This document shows, in pieces, positions 7,863 to 15,469 of a stretch of DNA of 64,000 nt. Each line of letters opens with the position of its first letter. Positions within the stretch are counted from its first letter, which is position 1. Origin of the DNA: Aestuariivirga litoralis. Its GTDB lineage: Bacteria; Pseudomonadota; Alphaproteobacteria; Rhizobiales; Aestuariivirgaceae. The notes beneath the pieces are model-generated. The model did no database searches. It was given only the letters and a program-made list of their open reading frames with translations, and had not been told where the DNA came from. A program made the position numbers and the translations under genes. The stretch lies in NCBI RefSeq assembly GCF_003234965.1, contig NZ_QKVK01000002.1, positions 124,001 to 188,000 of the forward strand, given 5' to 3'.

Positions 7863-9062
7863 ATGGCGCATGACGCCGGGGCCGCGCCGGGCGGCCCGCA
7901 GAAGCTCGTGATCCGCAACATCGGCCTGCTGCTGTCAGGCGACATCGCCAACCCCATCCTCGATGCCGACACGGTGGTGGCGGAGAATGGCCGGATCACC
8001 GCCATCGGCCGCGCCAGGGACGTGGACCAGGAACACGCCACCCACATCATCGATGCCAATGGCACCGCACTCACCCCGGGCCTGATCGACAGCCATGTCC
8101 ATCCCGTGGCCGGCGACTGGACGCCGCGCCAGAACCAGATCGGCTGGATCGACTCGAACCTCAATGGCGGCGTGACCACCATGATCTCGGCGGGCGAAGT
8201 GCACACACCGGGCCGCCCGCGCGACGTCATCGGCCTCAAGGCGCTGGCGATTTCCGCCCAGCGGCAATTCGCCAATTTCAGGCCCTCGGGCGTGAAAGTG
8301 CATGCGGGCGCGCCCTGCATCGAGCCCGAGATGGTGGAGCAGGATTTCAAGGACCTCGCCGATGCGGGTGTGACACTGCTCGGCGAAGTGGGTTTGGGTG
8401 GCGTGAAGGATGGCCCCACCGCCAGGCGCATGGTGGCCTGGGCGCGGAAATATGGGATCCAGAGCACCATCCACACTGGTGGCCCCTCCATCCCCGGCTC
8501 CGGCCTCATCGATGCCGACGTGGTGCTCGATGCCGACACCGATGTGGTGGGCCACATCAATGGCGGGCACACGGCGCTCCCTGACAAACAGATCCGCTGC
8601 ATCTGCGAGGGCTGCAAGCGCGGCCTCGAGATCGTGCACAATGGCAATGAGCGCGCCGCGATCTATACGCTCCGGCTGGCGAAGGAGATGAAGGAACTCC
8701 ACCGCGTCATCCTCGGCACCGATGCCCCTGCGGGCTCGGGCGTGCAGCCATTGGGCATCGCGCGCATGGTGTCGATGCTGTCCTCGCTGGGCGAGCTTCC
8801 GGCCGAGCAGGCGATCTGCCTCGCCACCGGCAACACCGCGCGCATGCGGAAGCTCGACTGCGGGCTGATCGAGGTGGGCCGTGCGGCCGACTTCGTGTTC
8901 ATGGACAAGGCACAGCATTCGGCGGGCGAGACCCTGCTGCACTCGATCGAACTGGGCGACCTGCCCGGCATCGGCATGGTGGTGATCGACGGCCAGGTGA
9001 AATGCCAGAGGAGCCGCAACACGCCGCCCGCCACGCGCATTCCGACCATCATCAAGGGCTGA
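7863..9062 (+). CDS. Amidohydrolase, enamidase-like
   Basis: A 399-residue metal-dependent amidohydrolase. The metal ligands expected for the enamidase/dihydroorotase type are visible: H78-V-H80, E175 in GEVGLGG, H204 in STIHTGG, H231 in GHINGGHT and D287 in LGTDAPAGSG. Overall pattern and length resemble enamidase from nicotinate fermentation, which opens a cyclic enamide (tetrahydro-6-oxonicotinate). I infer hydrolysis of a cyclic enamide or lactam. AGGAGG precedes the ATG. The next gene (lactonase) starts 4 bp after the stop, so they form an operon. No molybdenum nicotinate hydroxylase genes are present nearby, so nicotinate itself is not supported. Confidence 0.75.
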   Translation: MAHDAGAAPGGPQKLVIRNIGLLLSGDIANPILDADTVVAENGRITAIGRARDVDQEHATHIIDANGTALTPGLIDSHVHPVAGDWTPRQNQIGWIDSNLNGGVTTMISAGEVHTPGRPRDVIGLKALAISAQRQFANFRPSGVKVHAGAPCIEPEMVEQDFKDLADAGVTLLGEVGLGGVKDGPTARRMVAWARKYGIQSTIHTGGPSIPGSGLIDADVVLDADTDVVGHINGGHTALPDKQIRCICEGCKRGLEIVHNGNERAAIYTLRLAKEMKELHRVILGTDAPAGSGVQPLGIARMVSMLSSLGELPAEQAICLATGNTARMRKLDCGLIEVGRAADFVFMDKAQHSAGETLLHSIELGDLPGIGMVVIDGQVKCQRSRNTPPATRIPTIIKG

Positions 9063-9066
9063 CATC

Positions 9067-9999
9067 ATGAGCCATCACCCCTGCCTCGCACCCGACTCGC
9101 AACGCTTCCTCGACCTCTTCCCCGCCGGTGCGGCGCTGACCAAGCTCGCCACCGGCTTCATCTGGGCGGAAGGCCCGGTGTGGTTCTCGGAACTCAACGA
9201 GCTGCGCTTTTCCGACATCCCCAACAACCGCATGATGCGCTGGTCTCCCGTCAGCGGCCTCTCGGTGTTCCGCCAGCCCTCGCAGCGCACCAACGGCCAC
9301 ACGCGCGACCGTGACGGCAACATGGTCTCCTGCGAGCATGGCGGGCGCTGCGTGAGCCGCACTTACATGGACGGCCGCTACGAGGTGCTGGTCACGCACT
9401 GGAACGGCAAGCGGCTGAACTCGCCCAATGACGTGGTGGTGAAGTCCGACGGCACCATCTGGTTCACCGATCCGCCCTACGGCATCATCTCCGACCATGA
9501 GGGCATCATGGCCGAGAGCGCCATCGGCAAGAACCAGGTCTATCGCTTTGATCCAGCCTCGGGCGAGCTGAGCGTGGTGGCCGACGACTTCGACCGGCCC
9601 AACGGCCTTGCCTTCTCACCCGATGAATCCGAACTCTACATCGCCGACTCAGGCTACGCCCGCGGCCACGGCTTCGGCTTCGAAGAGGGCCGGCCGCGCC
9701 ATGTGCGCGGCTTCACCGTGGTGGGCGGTAGGACGCTGAAGAACAGCCGCGTCGTCGCCACCATCATGGAGAAGGTGCCGGATGGCCTGAGGGTCGACAC
9801 CGGAGGCCTGCTGTGGATTTCCGCCGGCGACGGCATCCACTGTTATACGAAAGACGGAGAACGCCTCGGCCGCATCCTGGTGCCGGAGACGGTGGCGAAC
9901 CTCACCTTCGGCGGCTTCGGCAAGTCACGCATGTTCATCACCGCCACGTCATCCCTTTACGCGATCGAAACATCGCGTGTCGGCGCGCAGACACCATAA
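9067..9999 (+). CDS. SMP-30/gluconolactonase family hydrolase
   Basis: A 310-residue six-bladed propeller protein of the SMP-30/gluconolactonase family. Characteristic blocks: WAEGPVWF with the metal-binding Glu near residue 36, TNGHTRDRDGNMVSCEHGGR, LNSPNDVVVKSDGTIWFTD with the metal-site Asn/Asp, and DRPNGLAFSPDESELYIADS. Such enzymes hydrolyse lactones or similar cyclic esters in a metal-dependent way. It follows the enamidase-like gene by 4 bp, suggesting successive hydrolysis of ring-opening products. Substrate unknown. Confidence 0.88.
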   Translation: MSHHPCLAPDSQRFLDLFPAGAALTKLATGFIWAEGPVWFSELNELRFSDIPNNRMMRWSPVSGLSVFRQPSQRTNGHTRDRDGNMVSCEHGGRCVSRTYMDGRYEVLVTHWNGKRLNSPNDVVVKSDGTIWFTDPPYGIISDHEGIMAESAIGKNQVYRFDPASGELSVVADDFDRPNGLAFSPDESELYIADSGYARGHGFGFEEGRPRHVRGFTVVGGRTLKNSRVVATIMEKVPDGLRVDTGGLLWISAGDGIHCYTKDGERLGRILVPETVANLTFGGFGKSRMFITATSSLYAIETSRVGAQTP

Positions 10000-10133
10000 A
10001 AAGAAAGGGTCCTGTTCATCACAGGACCCAGGCAAAGGGAGGAGGCGGGGGGACCCCAGGAAAGGGGGGAACGAAGCGACAGCTGACTTTCTCAGGAGAC
10101 CCGCCCCGCCGACGATGGCGCTAACCACCGTGA
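9998..10133 (-). ncRNA. Candidate Fnr/FixK-controlled small RNA
   Basis: Minus-strand transcript predicted to start near 10133 and end in the U-run at 10006-9998. Its terminator is a perfect 9-bp stem, GGGTCCTGT/ACAGGACCC with a 5-nt loop, followed by TTTCTTTTT. About 10 nt upstream is CCTCCTCCC (complement of 10037-10045), an anti-Shine-Dalgarno motif used by alphaproteobacterial regulatory RNAs. A -10-like TATTGA lies at 10145-10140, and an Fnr/FixK-type box is centred 32 bp further upstream, the class II spacing. No protein gene ends at this terminator. The open frame crossing it has no ribosome site and runs straight through the terminator. Confidence 0.5.
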
Positions 10134-10166
10134 CCATGATCAATAAGCCAGCCGCCGCCCTGCTGC

Positions 10167-10182
10167 TTTGACATGCGTCAAA
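10167..10182. promoter_or_regulatory. Fnr/FixK-type binding site
   Basis: TTTGACATGCGTCAAA matches the TTGA-N6-TCAA consensus of alphaproteobacterial FnrL/FixK with fully symmetric 6-bp arms. It is centred 41.5 bp upstream of the predicted minus-strand RNA start at 10133. Relative to the deacylase gene at 10227 the matching -10 position holds only C-rich sequence, so the minus strand is the better target. Confidence 0.6.
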
Positions 10183-10226
10183 TTTGGCTGCAGGAACGCA
10201 GAGAACCCCCGCGACAATGAGCCCCG

Positions 10227-11378
10227 ATGAAAACCTCGCTTGAACACCTTGAAAAGCTGATCGCCTTCCCGAGCGTGAGCCGGGACCCGAACCTCGACCT
10301 CATCGCCTATGTGCGCGATTTCCTTGGCTCCTTCGGCGTCGACTCGCTGATCGTGCACAACGAGGACGGGCGCAAGGCCAATCTCTGGGCGACGATCGGG
10401 CCAAAGCATGTGCCGGGCATCGTGCTCTCGGGCCACACCGACGTCGTCCCGGTCGAGGGCCAGGCCTGGTCGTCCGATCCCTTCAGGCTCGAGAAGCGCA
10501 ACGGCAACTACTTCGGCCGCGGCACGGCCGACATGAAGGGCTTCATCGCCTGCTGCCTGCGCGCCGCGGAACTCGCCTCGTCCCGGACGCTCCACACGCC
10601 GATCAACCTCGCCTTCTCCTATGACGAGGAGATCGGCTGCGTGGGTGTCCGCCGCCTGCTCGACATCCTGAAGGATGCGCCGGTGAAGCCGCGCCTCTGC
10701 ATCGTCGGCGAACCGACGCTGATGCAGGCCGTCACCGCGCACAAGGGCAAGCTCGGCTTCCGCGTCACCGCCCATGGCCTCGAGGCGCATTCGAGCCTGG
10801 CGCCCATCGGCGTCAACGCCATCTACATGGCGTGTGATCTCATCGGTGCGATCCGCGCCATCCAGAAGGACATCGCGGACAATGGGCTGCGCGACGGCGA
10901 CTACGAGGTGGCCTACACCACGCTCCATGTCGGCAAAATGCAGGGCGGCGAGGTGATGAACATCGTCCCCAACCGCTGCAACTTCGATTTCGAGATCCGT
11001 TACCTGCCGGAGGACGACGAGCGCGCCATCGTCACCCGCATCAAGGCCGCGGCGGAGAAGATCGCCGAGGGCTATCGCGGCGTGTTCGACAAGGCGCGCT
11101 TCGAATTCATGGACCTGCAGAGCTACCCCGCAATGAACACGCCGGTGGACAGCGAGGCGGTGAAGTTCGTGCATTCGCTGACCGGCGGCAATTCCACTGG
11201 CAAGATCACCTTTGGCACCGAAGGCGGATTGTTCCAGCAGGCGCTCGGCACGCCGGCCGTGGTCTGCGGCCCCGGCAACATCGCGGTGGCCCACAAGCCC
11301 GACGAGCACGTGAGCGAAGCCCAGATGGCGCAGTGCGACCGGATGCTGGAACGGCTGGTGGAGAAGCTGGCGTCCTAG
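10227..11378 (+). CDS. M20 family deacylase, acetylornithine deacetylase (ArgE)-like
   Basis: A 383-residue zinc peptidase-family amidohydrolase. Metal and catalytic residues are visible: H70 and D72 in SGHTDVVPV, D102 in GTADMKGF, E134/E135 in SYDEEIGC, and a Glu in IVGEPTLMQ; the dimerisation lid lies between about 170 and 280. It would remove an acyl group from an amino acid. True ArgE is possible, but the position next to a catabolic set and the absence of arg genes make a degradative N-acyl amino acid hydrolase equally likely. The upstream spacer holds the Fnr/FixK box. Confidence 0.85.
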   Translation: MKTSLEHLEKLIAFPSVSRDPNLDLIAYVRDFLGSFGVDSLIVHNEDGRKANLWATIGPKHVPGIVLSGHTDVVPVEGQAWSSDPFRLEKRNGNYFGRGTADMKGFIACCLRAAELASSRTLHTPINLAFSYDEEIGCVGVRRLLDILKDAPVKPRLCIVGEPTLMQAVTAHKGKLGFRVTAHGLEAHSSLAPIGVNAIYMACDLIGAIRAIQKDIADNGLRDGDYEVAYTTLHVGKMQGGEVMNIVPNRCNFDFEIRYLPEDDERAIVTRIKAAAEKIAEGYRGVFDKARFEFMDLQSYPAMNTPVDSEAVKFVHSLTGGNSTGKITFGTEGGLFQQALGTPAVVCGPGNIAVAHKPDEHVSEAQMAQCDRMLERLVEKLAS

Positions 11379-11397
11379 CTCGCCCTCATCCCACCCT

Positions 11398-11475
11398 CAT
11401 CATGGCCGGGCTTGACCCGGCCATCTTTTTGGTGGCCGCCAAAGAGGATGCGCGGGACAAGCCCGTGCATGATGG
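11398..11475. repeat. Palindromic repeat, family A, copy 2
   Basis: TCATCATGGCCGGGCTTGAC opens the unit and GGGACAAGCCCGTGCATGAT closes it; each half is its own hairpin. It lies between the convergent deacylase and GFA genes, 20 bp past the deacylase stop. Confidence 0.75.
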
Positions 11476-11488
11476 AGGTTTGGTACCC

Positions 11489-11851
11489 TTATCGTGGCAT
11501 CCACTTCGGCCTTTTCCCCACATACGAATGATAGGCCGGCGCCAGTTCCTTCCTGTTGGCGCTATCGAAACTCCCCAGCACCAGCGCCACCACCGGCTTG
11601 TCATCGATGGCGCCGACCGTCGAGCCGCATTTGGGGCAGAAGCTGCGGCTCAAATAATCGGACGAGCGCCAGGTGGAGGGCCTCGTGCTCCAGGTCACCT
11701 TGTCCGCCGGGAATTCCACCCAATGCAGCGTCAACGCGCCCGAATGATGCTGGCACATGGTGCAGGAACAGGTGTGGGGCCTGAGCGGCGGCCCCTCCGC
11801 CGCAAAACGGATGTGGCCGCAGAGACAGCCGCCCGTGTAGGTCCGTGCCAT
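11489..11851 (-). CDS. GFA (CENP-V) family zinc protein
   Basis: A 120-residue member of the glutathione-dependent formaldehyde-activating (GFA) fold. The zinc-binding cysteine groups are complete: GGCLCG near residue 9, CSCTMCQ near 28 and FCPKCGS near 72. Most small GFA proteins have no proven activity, and formaldehyde-glutathione chemistry should not be assumed, although the window does contain a formaldehyde-producing sarcosine oxidase. It stands alone between two family A palindromes. Confidence 0.85.
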   Translation of the reverse strand: MARTYTGGCLCGHIRFAAEGPPLRPHTCSCTMCQHHSGALTLHWVEFPADKVTWSTRPSTWRSSDYLSRSFCPKCGSTVGAIDDKPVVALVLGSFDSANRKELAPAYHSYVGKRPKWMPR

Positions 11852-11961
11852 TCATTCCTCCCTGTCGGTGCGGGGACGATGAGAGAGCGACCAGGGGTTG
11901 TGAAGGGGCTCACGCGAATGTCATCGGGGACTTCGGCCAAGCCTCCGCCTCCTCCCCTCAT

Positions 11962-12043
11962 TCATCATGACCGGGCCAGACCCGGCCATCCTTTCTGTCG
12001 GCCGCGGAAAAGGATGCGCGGGTCAAGCCCGCGCATGATGAGG
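11962..12043. repeat. Palindromic repeat, family A, copy 3
   Basis: TCATCATGACCGGGCCAGAC on the left and GGTCAAGCCCGCGCATGATG on the right, with about 40 bp between the inner arms. It lies 20 bp past the stop of the DUF1028 gene and probably ends that operon. Confidence 0.75.
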
Positions 12044-12063
12044 GAGGGGCTGATGAAAGGGAC

Positions 12064-12741
12064 CTACGGATCCCCCGGCACGCCGTAGCTCGGCGCCTGC
12101 GTCGGGTCCACGGCGCGCTGGAGATAGGCGCCCATCTGCGGCTTGTAGTCTTCCCAAAGCCGGCGCAGCACCCTGATCGGGTTCTCGTCGTCCCAGTCGA
12201 CGCGCAGCGAGACGAGCGGGAAGGCCTGTTCGTGATAGACGATCAAGGCCGCGGAATGCACCGGGCCCTCCTCGCCGCCGGAGTCGAGACCCGCCTCCAG
12301 GGAGCGCAGCAGGCGTTCCGCCAAGTGCTGGTCGGCATTGGCGGCGAAGGCATCGGTCATCGTCTTGGGCAGGCTCGCATGCTTCAGCAGATTGCCCGCC
12401 GCCACGCAGTCGCGCTGCTCGGAGACGCCATGCGTGCCGAGGATGTTCTTGCCGGACCAGGTGGCGGAGCGGCCCTGACTGTCCACTGCCGTGAGCTGGC
12501 GGTAATCGATGAAGGGGCGGTCCTTCTTCACCGCGGCGATGGCGTCGGCGGCACTGAGGCCCTTCTCCATCAGGTCGAGCAGCAACGGCCCGAGGTTGGG
12601 ATCGGTGACATTCTGCGTCGCCACGGCGCCCACCCTGGCGCGGGCATGCGGGCAGCGCGCGCCCACCGCGATCGAGGATGTAGTGATGGCCACACCGAAG
12701 GCGCCCGACTTGGCGCAGCGGCCGGCGATGGAAAAGGTCAT
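12064..12741 (-). CDS. DUF1028 family protein (predicted Ntn-hydrolase)
   Basis: A 225-residue DUF1028 protein: it begins MTFSIAGRCAKSGAFGVAIT and carries GARCPHARARVGAVATQN, the family hallmark, later NILGTHGVSEQRD and GLDSGGEEGPVHSAAL. The fold is thought to resemble N-terminal-nucleophile hydrolases; members often lie beside amino-acid or ring-cleavage genes. No reaction is established. It is the last gene of the minus-strand operon, 13 bp after the deacetylase-like gene. Confidence 0.88.
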   Translation of the reverse strand: MTFSIAGRCAKSGAFGVAITTSSIAVGARCPHARARVGAVATQNVTDPNLGPLLLDLMEKGLSAADAIAAVKKDRPFIDYRQLTAVDSQGRSATWSGKNILGTHGVSEQRDCVAAGNLLKHASLPKTMTDAFAANADQHLAERLLRSLEAGLDSGGEEGPVHSAALIVYHEQAFPLVSLRVDWDDENPIRVLRRLWEDYKPQMGAYLQRAVDPTQAPSYGVPGDP

Positions 12742-12754
12742 GCGTAATACTCCG

Positions 12755-13870
12755 TCAAAGGTCCTGCGCCTGCTCTTCGAGCAGGCGGCGCTGAAGCTGG
12801 ATGAAGGCTTCTCCCGGCTGCTGCTGGATGGCGATTTCGAGATTGGGGTCGGTGACCTCGGTGCGCTGGCCCGACAGTGCCTCCATCAGCGCCTGGCCGC
12901 AGAAGGGCACATAGGCCTCGGAATAGCCGCCCTCATGCATCACCACCACGCGGCCGCCGCACAGCGCATCGGCCACCTCGAGCGTCGTCTGCATCAGCCA
13001 GCGATAGGTGTCGCTGTGGGCCATCATGCGCGACAGCGGGTCGACAATGCTGGCGTCATAACCGCAGGCGACGACGATGAGCTCGGGCCGATAGCGCTCC
13101 AGCGCCGGCACCACGATCAGCTCCATGGCATCGACGTAAGCCTGGTGGCCGCCGCCGGGCAGCAGCGGCACGTTGATGTTGTAGCCCTCGCCCCTGCCCC
13201 GGCCACGGTCCTTCGCGAAGCCGGAATCGGTGGGGAAGCAGCGGTCCTGGTGGAGCGAGATGGTCAGCACGTCCGGACGCTCGTAGAAGATCGCCTCCGT
13301 GCCATTGCCGTGGTGCACGTCCCAGTCGATGACGGCGACCCGAGAAAGCTTGTGCTTCGCAATGGCCCGCTCGATGGCGAGCGCGCCATTGGCGAGGAGG
13401 CAGAAGCCGAGGCCCTTGTCCGGCAGGCAGTGGTGGCCGGGCGGGCGCGACAAGGAATAGGCATTGCGCAGTTCACCCTTGAGCACCGCATCGACGGCTT
13501 CCGCCGCGAGACCGGCGGAGACGCGCGCGATGTCATAGCCGCCGGGGCCGAAGGTCGACTCGAAACCCATGTCGCCGCCCTCAGCCTTGCTCAGTTCGGC
13601 GAAGCGATCGAGATAGGGCGCGGGATGAACGCGCAGCAGGTCCTCGCGCGTCAGCATGGGTGCGCTGCGGACATCGAGCTTGTCGGTGAGGCCCGAGACA
13701 TCCATCAGGCTCTTCAGGCGGCGCTTGCTGTCGGGCGACTCGCAGAAACCGGACGCATTGGGCGGCTGCACCCAGCCGCCGACGGGAAAGAACAGCGCGA
13801 AGGGCTTGCCGAAATGCCAGAGGCACTTCTCGTCGAAGAAAAATCCGGTGCGGCGCTGCGGCATCAGCAC
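12755..13870 (-). CDS. Class II histone-deacetylase-like amidohydrolase
   Basis: A 371-residue zinc amidohydrolase of the HDAC/acetylpolyamine deacetylase superfamily. Active-site features: the His pair in SRPPGHHC (H146, H147), the zinc ligands D184 and H186 in IDWDVHHGNGT, and a third ligand Asp in CGYDASIVDP near 271. In bacteria these remove acetyl or similar acyl groups from small amines. It overlaps the Rieske gene by 7 bp, so it is in the same operon; I infer that it deacylates or hydrolyses an amide intermediate of that pathway. The polyamine role known for relatives remains an alternative. Confidence 0.87.
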   Translation of the reverse strand: MLMPQRRTGFFFDEKCLWHFGKPFALFFPVGGWVQPPNASGFCESPDSKRRLKSLMDVSGLTDKLDVRSAPMLTREDLLRVHPAPYLDRFAELSKAEGGDMGFESTFGPGGYDIARVSAGLAAEAVDAVLKGELRNAYSLSRPPGHHCLPDKGLGFCLLANGALAIERAIAKHKLSRVAVIDWDVHHGNGTEAIFYERPDVLTISLHQDRCFPTDSGFAKDRGRGRGEGYNINVPLLPGGGHQAYVDAMELIVVPALERYRPELIVVACGYDASIVDPLSRMMAHSDTYRWLMQTTLEVADALCGGRVVVMHEGGYSEAYVPFCGQALMEALSGQRTEVTDPNLEIAIQQQPGEAFIQLQRRLLEEQAQDL

Positions 13871-15012
13871 AGCCTCTTGGCGAGGTAGCGCGCGAAGTCG
13901 TGGATCTCGCGTTCGAGCCAGCTCAGGGGCCCGCGCGAGGCGAAGGGCGCCCGCGAGCCCTGGTAAATGCCTTCCACCACGAACTTGTCCTCCGCATTCA
14001 CCCGGTCGAAGAAATCGGCGAGCTCCTTCACCCAGGCATCACGGCCCTCGCCCAGCGCCTCATGCACTTCCGGAGCGAGCGCGATGCCGAAGCGCAGGTG
14101 CACCTGCCCCGTGCCCTCCGGCCTCAGCGACAGATACCACAGGTGATCGGGGGCCAGCACATACATGTGGGTGGGGAAGATGGTGGGGAGAATGGACGTG
14201 TGCCGCCACTTGGCCGTGAGGCGCGTGTTGGAGGGATGCGCGCGGCCATAGCGGGCCGTCTCGTCCTTGGTGAAGGTCTGGTAGGTGAAGGCGTCGTAGG
14301 TCTCTTCCGGGAACTCGGTGTCCTCCACCGGGAACCATGCGCCCACCGTGGCCTTGTGGGCGACGGGGAGGTGATAGCCTTCCATGAAGTTCTCGTTGAG
14401 GAGCTTCCAGTTGGTCGCCCATGTGTGGTCCTGGTGGATGACGGGGATGTAGCCCGCCATGGCATAGGGCTCCACAACGGGGAGCAGCGGCGCCAGCAGG
14501 CTCGCGACGCTGGGCGCGTCCTTGTTGAGCGTCACGTAGATCCAGCCTTCCCAGATCTCGGTGCGGATTTCGGGGAGGCGATACTGCTTCTTGTCGAAGG
14601 CCGGGTCGCGGCCGCCCATGTGGCCGGCACCGATCACCTTGCCCTCAGTGTCATAGGTCCATGCATGATAGGGGCAGACGAGCTTCCGGCCGCAGGAGCC
14701 GCGGCCCTCGGCGAGCGGCATCATGCGGTGCAGGCAGACGTTGGAGAAGCTCCTGACCGCGCCATCCTCGCCGCGGATCGTCAGCACCGGCTGGTCGTTG
14801 ATCGAGAAGGTGATGTAGTCGCCGGGCTTCGGAATATCCGCCGCTAGGCCGGGGCACAGCCATTCCCTGGCGAAGATGCGCTCGCGCTCCAGCTGGTAGA
14901 CATCCTCCGAGGAATAGAGGAGCGGCGGAATGGTGTCCGCCTGCGAGAAGGGCGTGGCCGCCACCGCGGCGAGCGTCTTCAGGGCACGCTTCACGTCGGG
15001 TGGCGGGGCCAT
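13864..15012 (-). CDS. Rieske non-heme iron oxygenase, large subunit
   Basis: A 382-residue ring-hydroxylating oxygenase alpha subunit. The N-terminal [2Fe-2S] centre has C93-L-H95 and C113-PY-H116. The catalytic iron ligands H214 and H219 are in NENFMEGYHLPVAHK, with a downstream acidic ligand. It hydroxylates or demethylates a substrate with O2 and electrons from a reductase. No dedicated ferredoxin reductase is encoded nearby, so electrons must come from another protein. GGAGAG precedes the ATG. It lies 12 bp after ridA and overlaps the HDAC-like gene. Substrate class (ring or N-methyl) cannot be fixed from sequence. Confidence 0.9.
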   Translation of the reverse strand: MAPPPDVKRALKTLAAVAATPFSQADTIPPLLYSSEDVYQLERERIFAREWLCPGLAADIPKPGDYITFSINDQPVLTIRGEDGAVRSFSNVCLHRMMPLAEGRGSCGRKLVCPYHAWTYDTEGKVIGAGHMGGRDPAFDKKQYRLPEIRTEIWEGWIYVTLNKDAPSVASLLAPLLPVVEPYAMAGYIPVIHQDHTWATNWKLLNENFMEGYHLPVAHKATVGAWFPVEDTEFPEETYDAFTYQTFTKDETARYGRAHPSNTRLTAKWRHTSILPTIFPTHMYVLAPDHLWYLSLRPEGTGQVHLRFGIALAPEVHEALGEGRDAWVKELADFFDRVNAEDKFVVEGIYQGSRAPFASRGPLSWLEREIHDFARYLAKRLC

Positions 15013-15024
15013 GGCTCTCTCCTG

Positions 15025-15438
15025 CTAGGGAATGACGGCGGTGACTTCGATCTCGACGATCCATTCCGGCCGGGCCAGCGCGGTGATGACAAGGCCCGTC
15101 GAGCACGGGAAGACGCCCTTCAGCCACTTGCCCATCTCGCGGTAGACGTCCTGGCGGTAGCGGATGTCGGTGAGGTACACGACGATCCGGCAGATGTGGT
15201 CCATGTGGCCGCCCGCCTCCTCCATCAGCATCTTGATGTTGGCCATGGTCTTCGCTGTCTGCGCGGCGGCGTCGCCGACGTGCAGCGACTCGCGCGTGTC
15301 GAGGTCCTGCGAGACCTGGCCGCGCAGGAACACCATGGTGCCCTTGGCGACGACACCCTGGCAGAGGTCGTTGTCGAGCTTCTGCTCGGGGTAGGTGTCC
15401 TTGGTGTTGAAGGGGCGGATGCGCTTGTGGGCCGTCAT
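15025..15438 (-). CDS. RidA family enamine/imine deaminase
   Basis: A 137-residue YjgF/YER057c/UK114 protein. Family blocks: YPEQKLDNDLCQGVVAKGTM near the start, VFLRGQVSQD, and the C-terminal PCSTGLVITALARPEWIVEI, where the Arg-Pro-Glu segment holds the imine-binding Arg. RidA enzymes hydrolyse reactive enamines/imines to ketones and ammonia. The start at 15438 is supported by GAGGAA at 9 bp; a longer reading into the spacer has no ribosome site. It lies 31 bp after the HpaB-like gene. The context suggests a pathway-specific enzyme rather than the housekeeping copy. Confidence 0.9.
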   Translation of the reverse strand: MTAHKRIRPFNTKDTYPEQKLDNDLCQGVVAKGTMVFLRGQVSQDLDTRESLHVGDAAAQTAKTMANIKMLMEEAGGHMDHICRIVVYLTDIRYRQDVYREMGKWLKGVFPCSTGLVITALARPEWIVEIEVTAVIP

Positions 15439-15469
15439 GGTCTGTTCCTCGTGATTCTGCTGCTGGACA

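Noticed and set aside
7863-9062. Nicotinate fermentation enamidase by name
   Set aside because: Motifs fit the enzyme type, but no nicotinate dehydrogenase, 6-hydroxynicotinate reductase or later pathway genes are in the window, so only the enzyme class is claimed.
9949-10143. 64-codon open frame on the minus strand through the candidate sRNA
   Set aside because: No ribosome site, and it reads straight through the intrinsic terminator into the lactonase gene.
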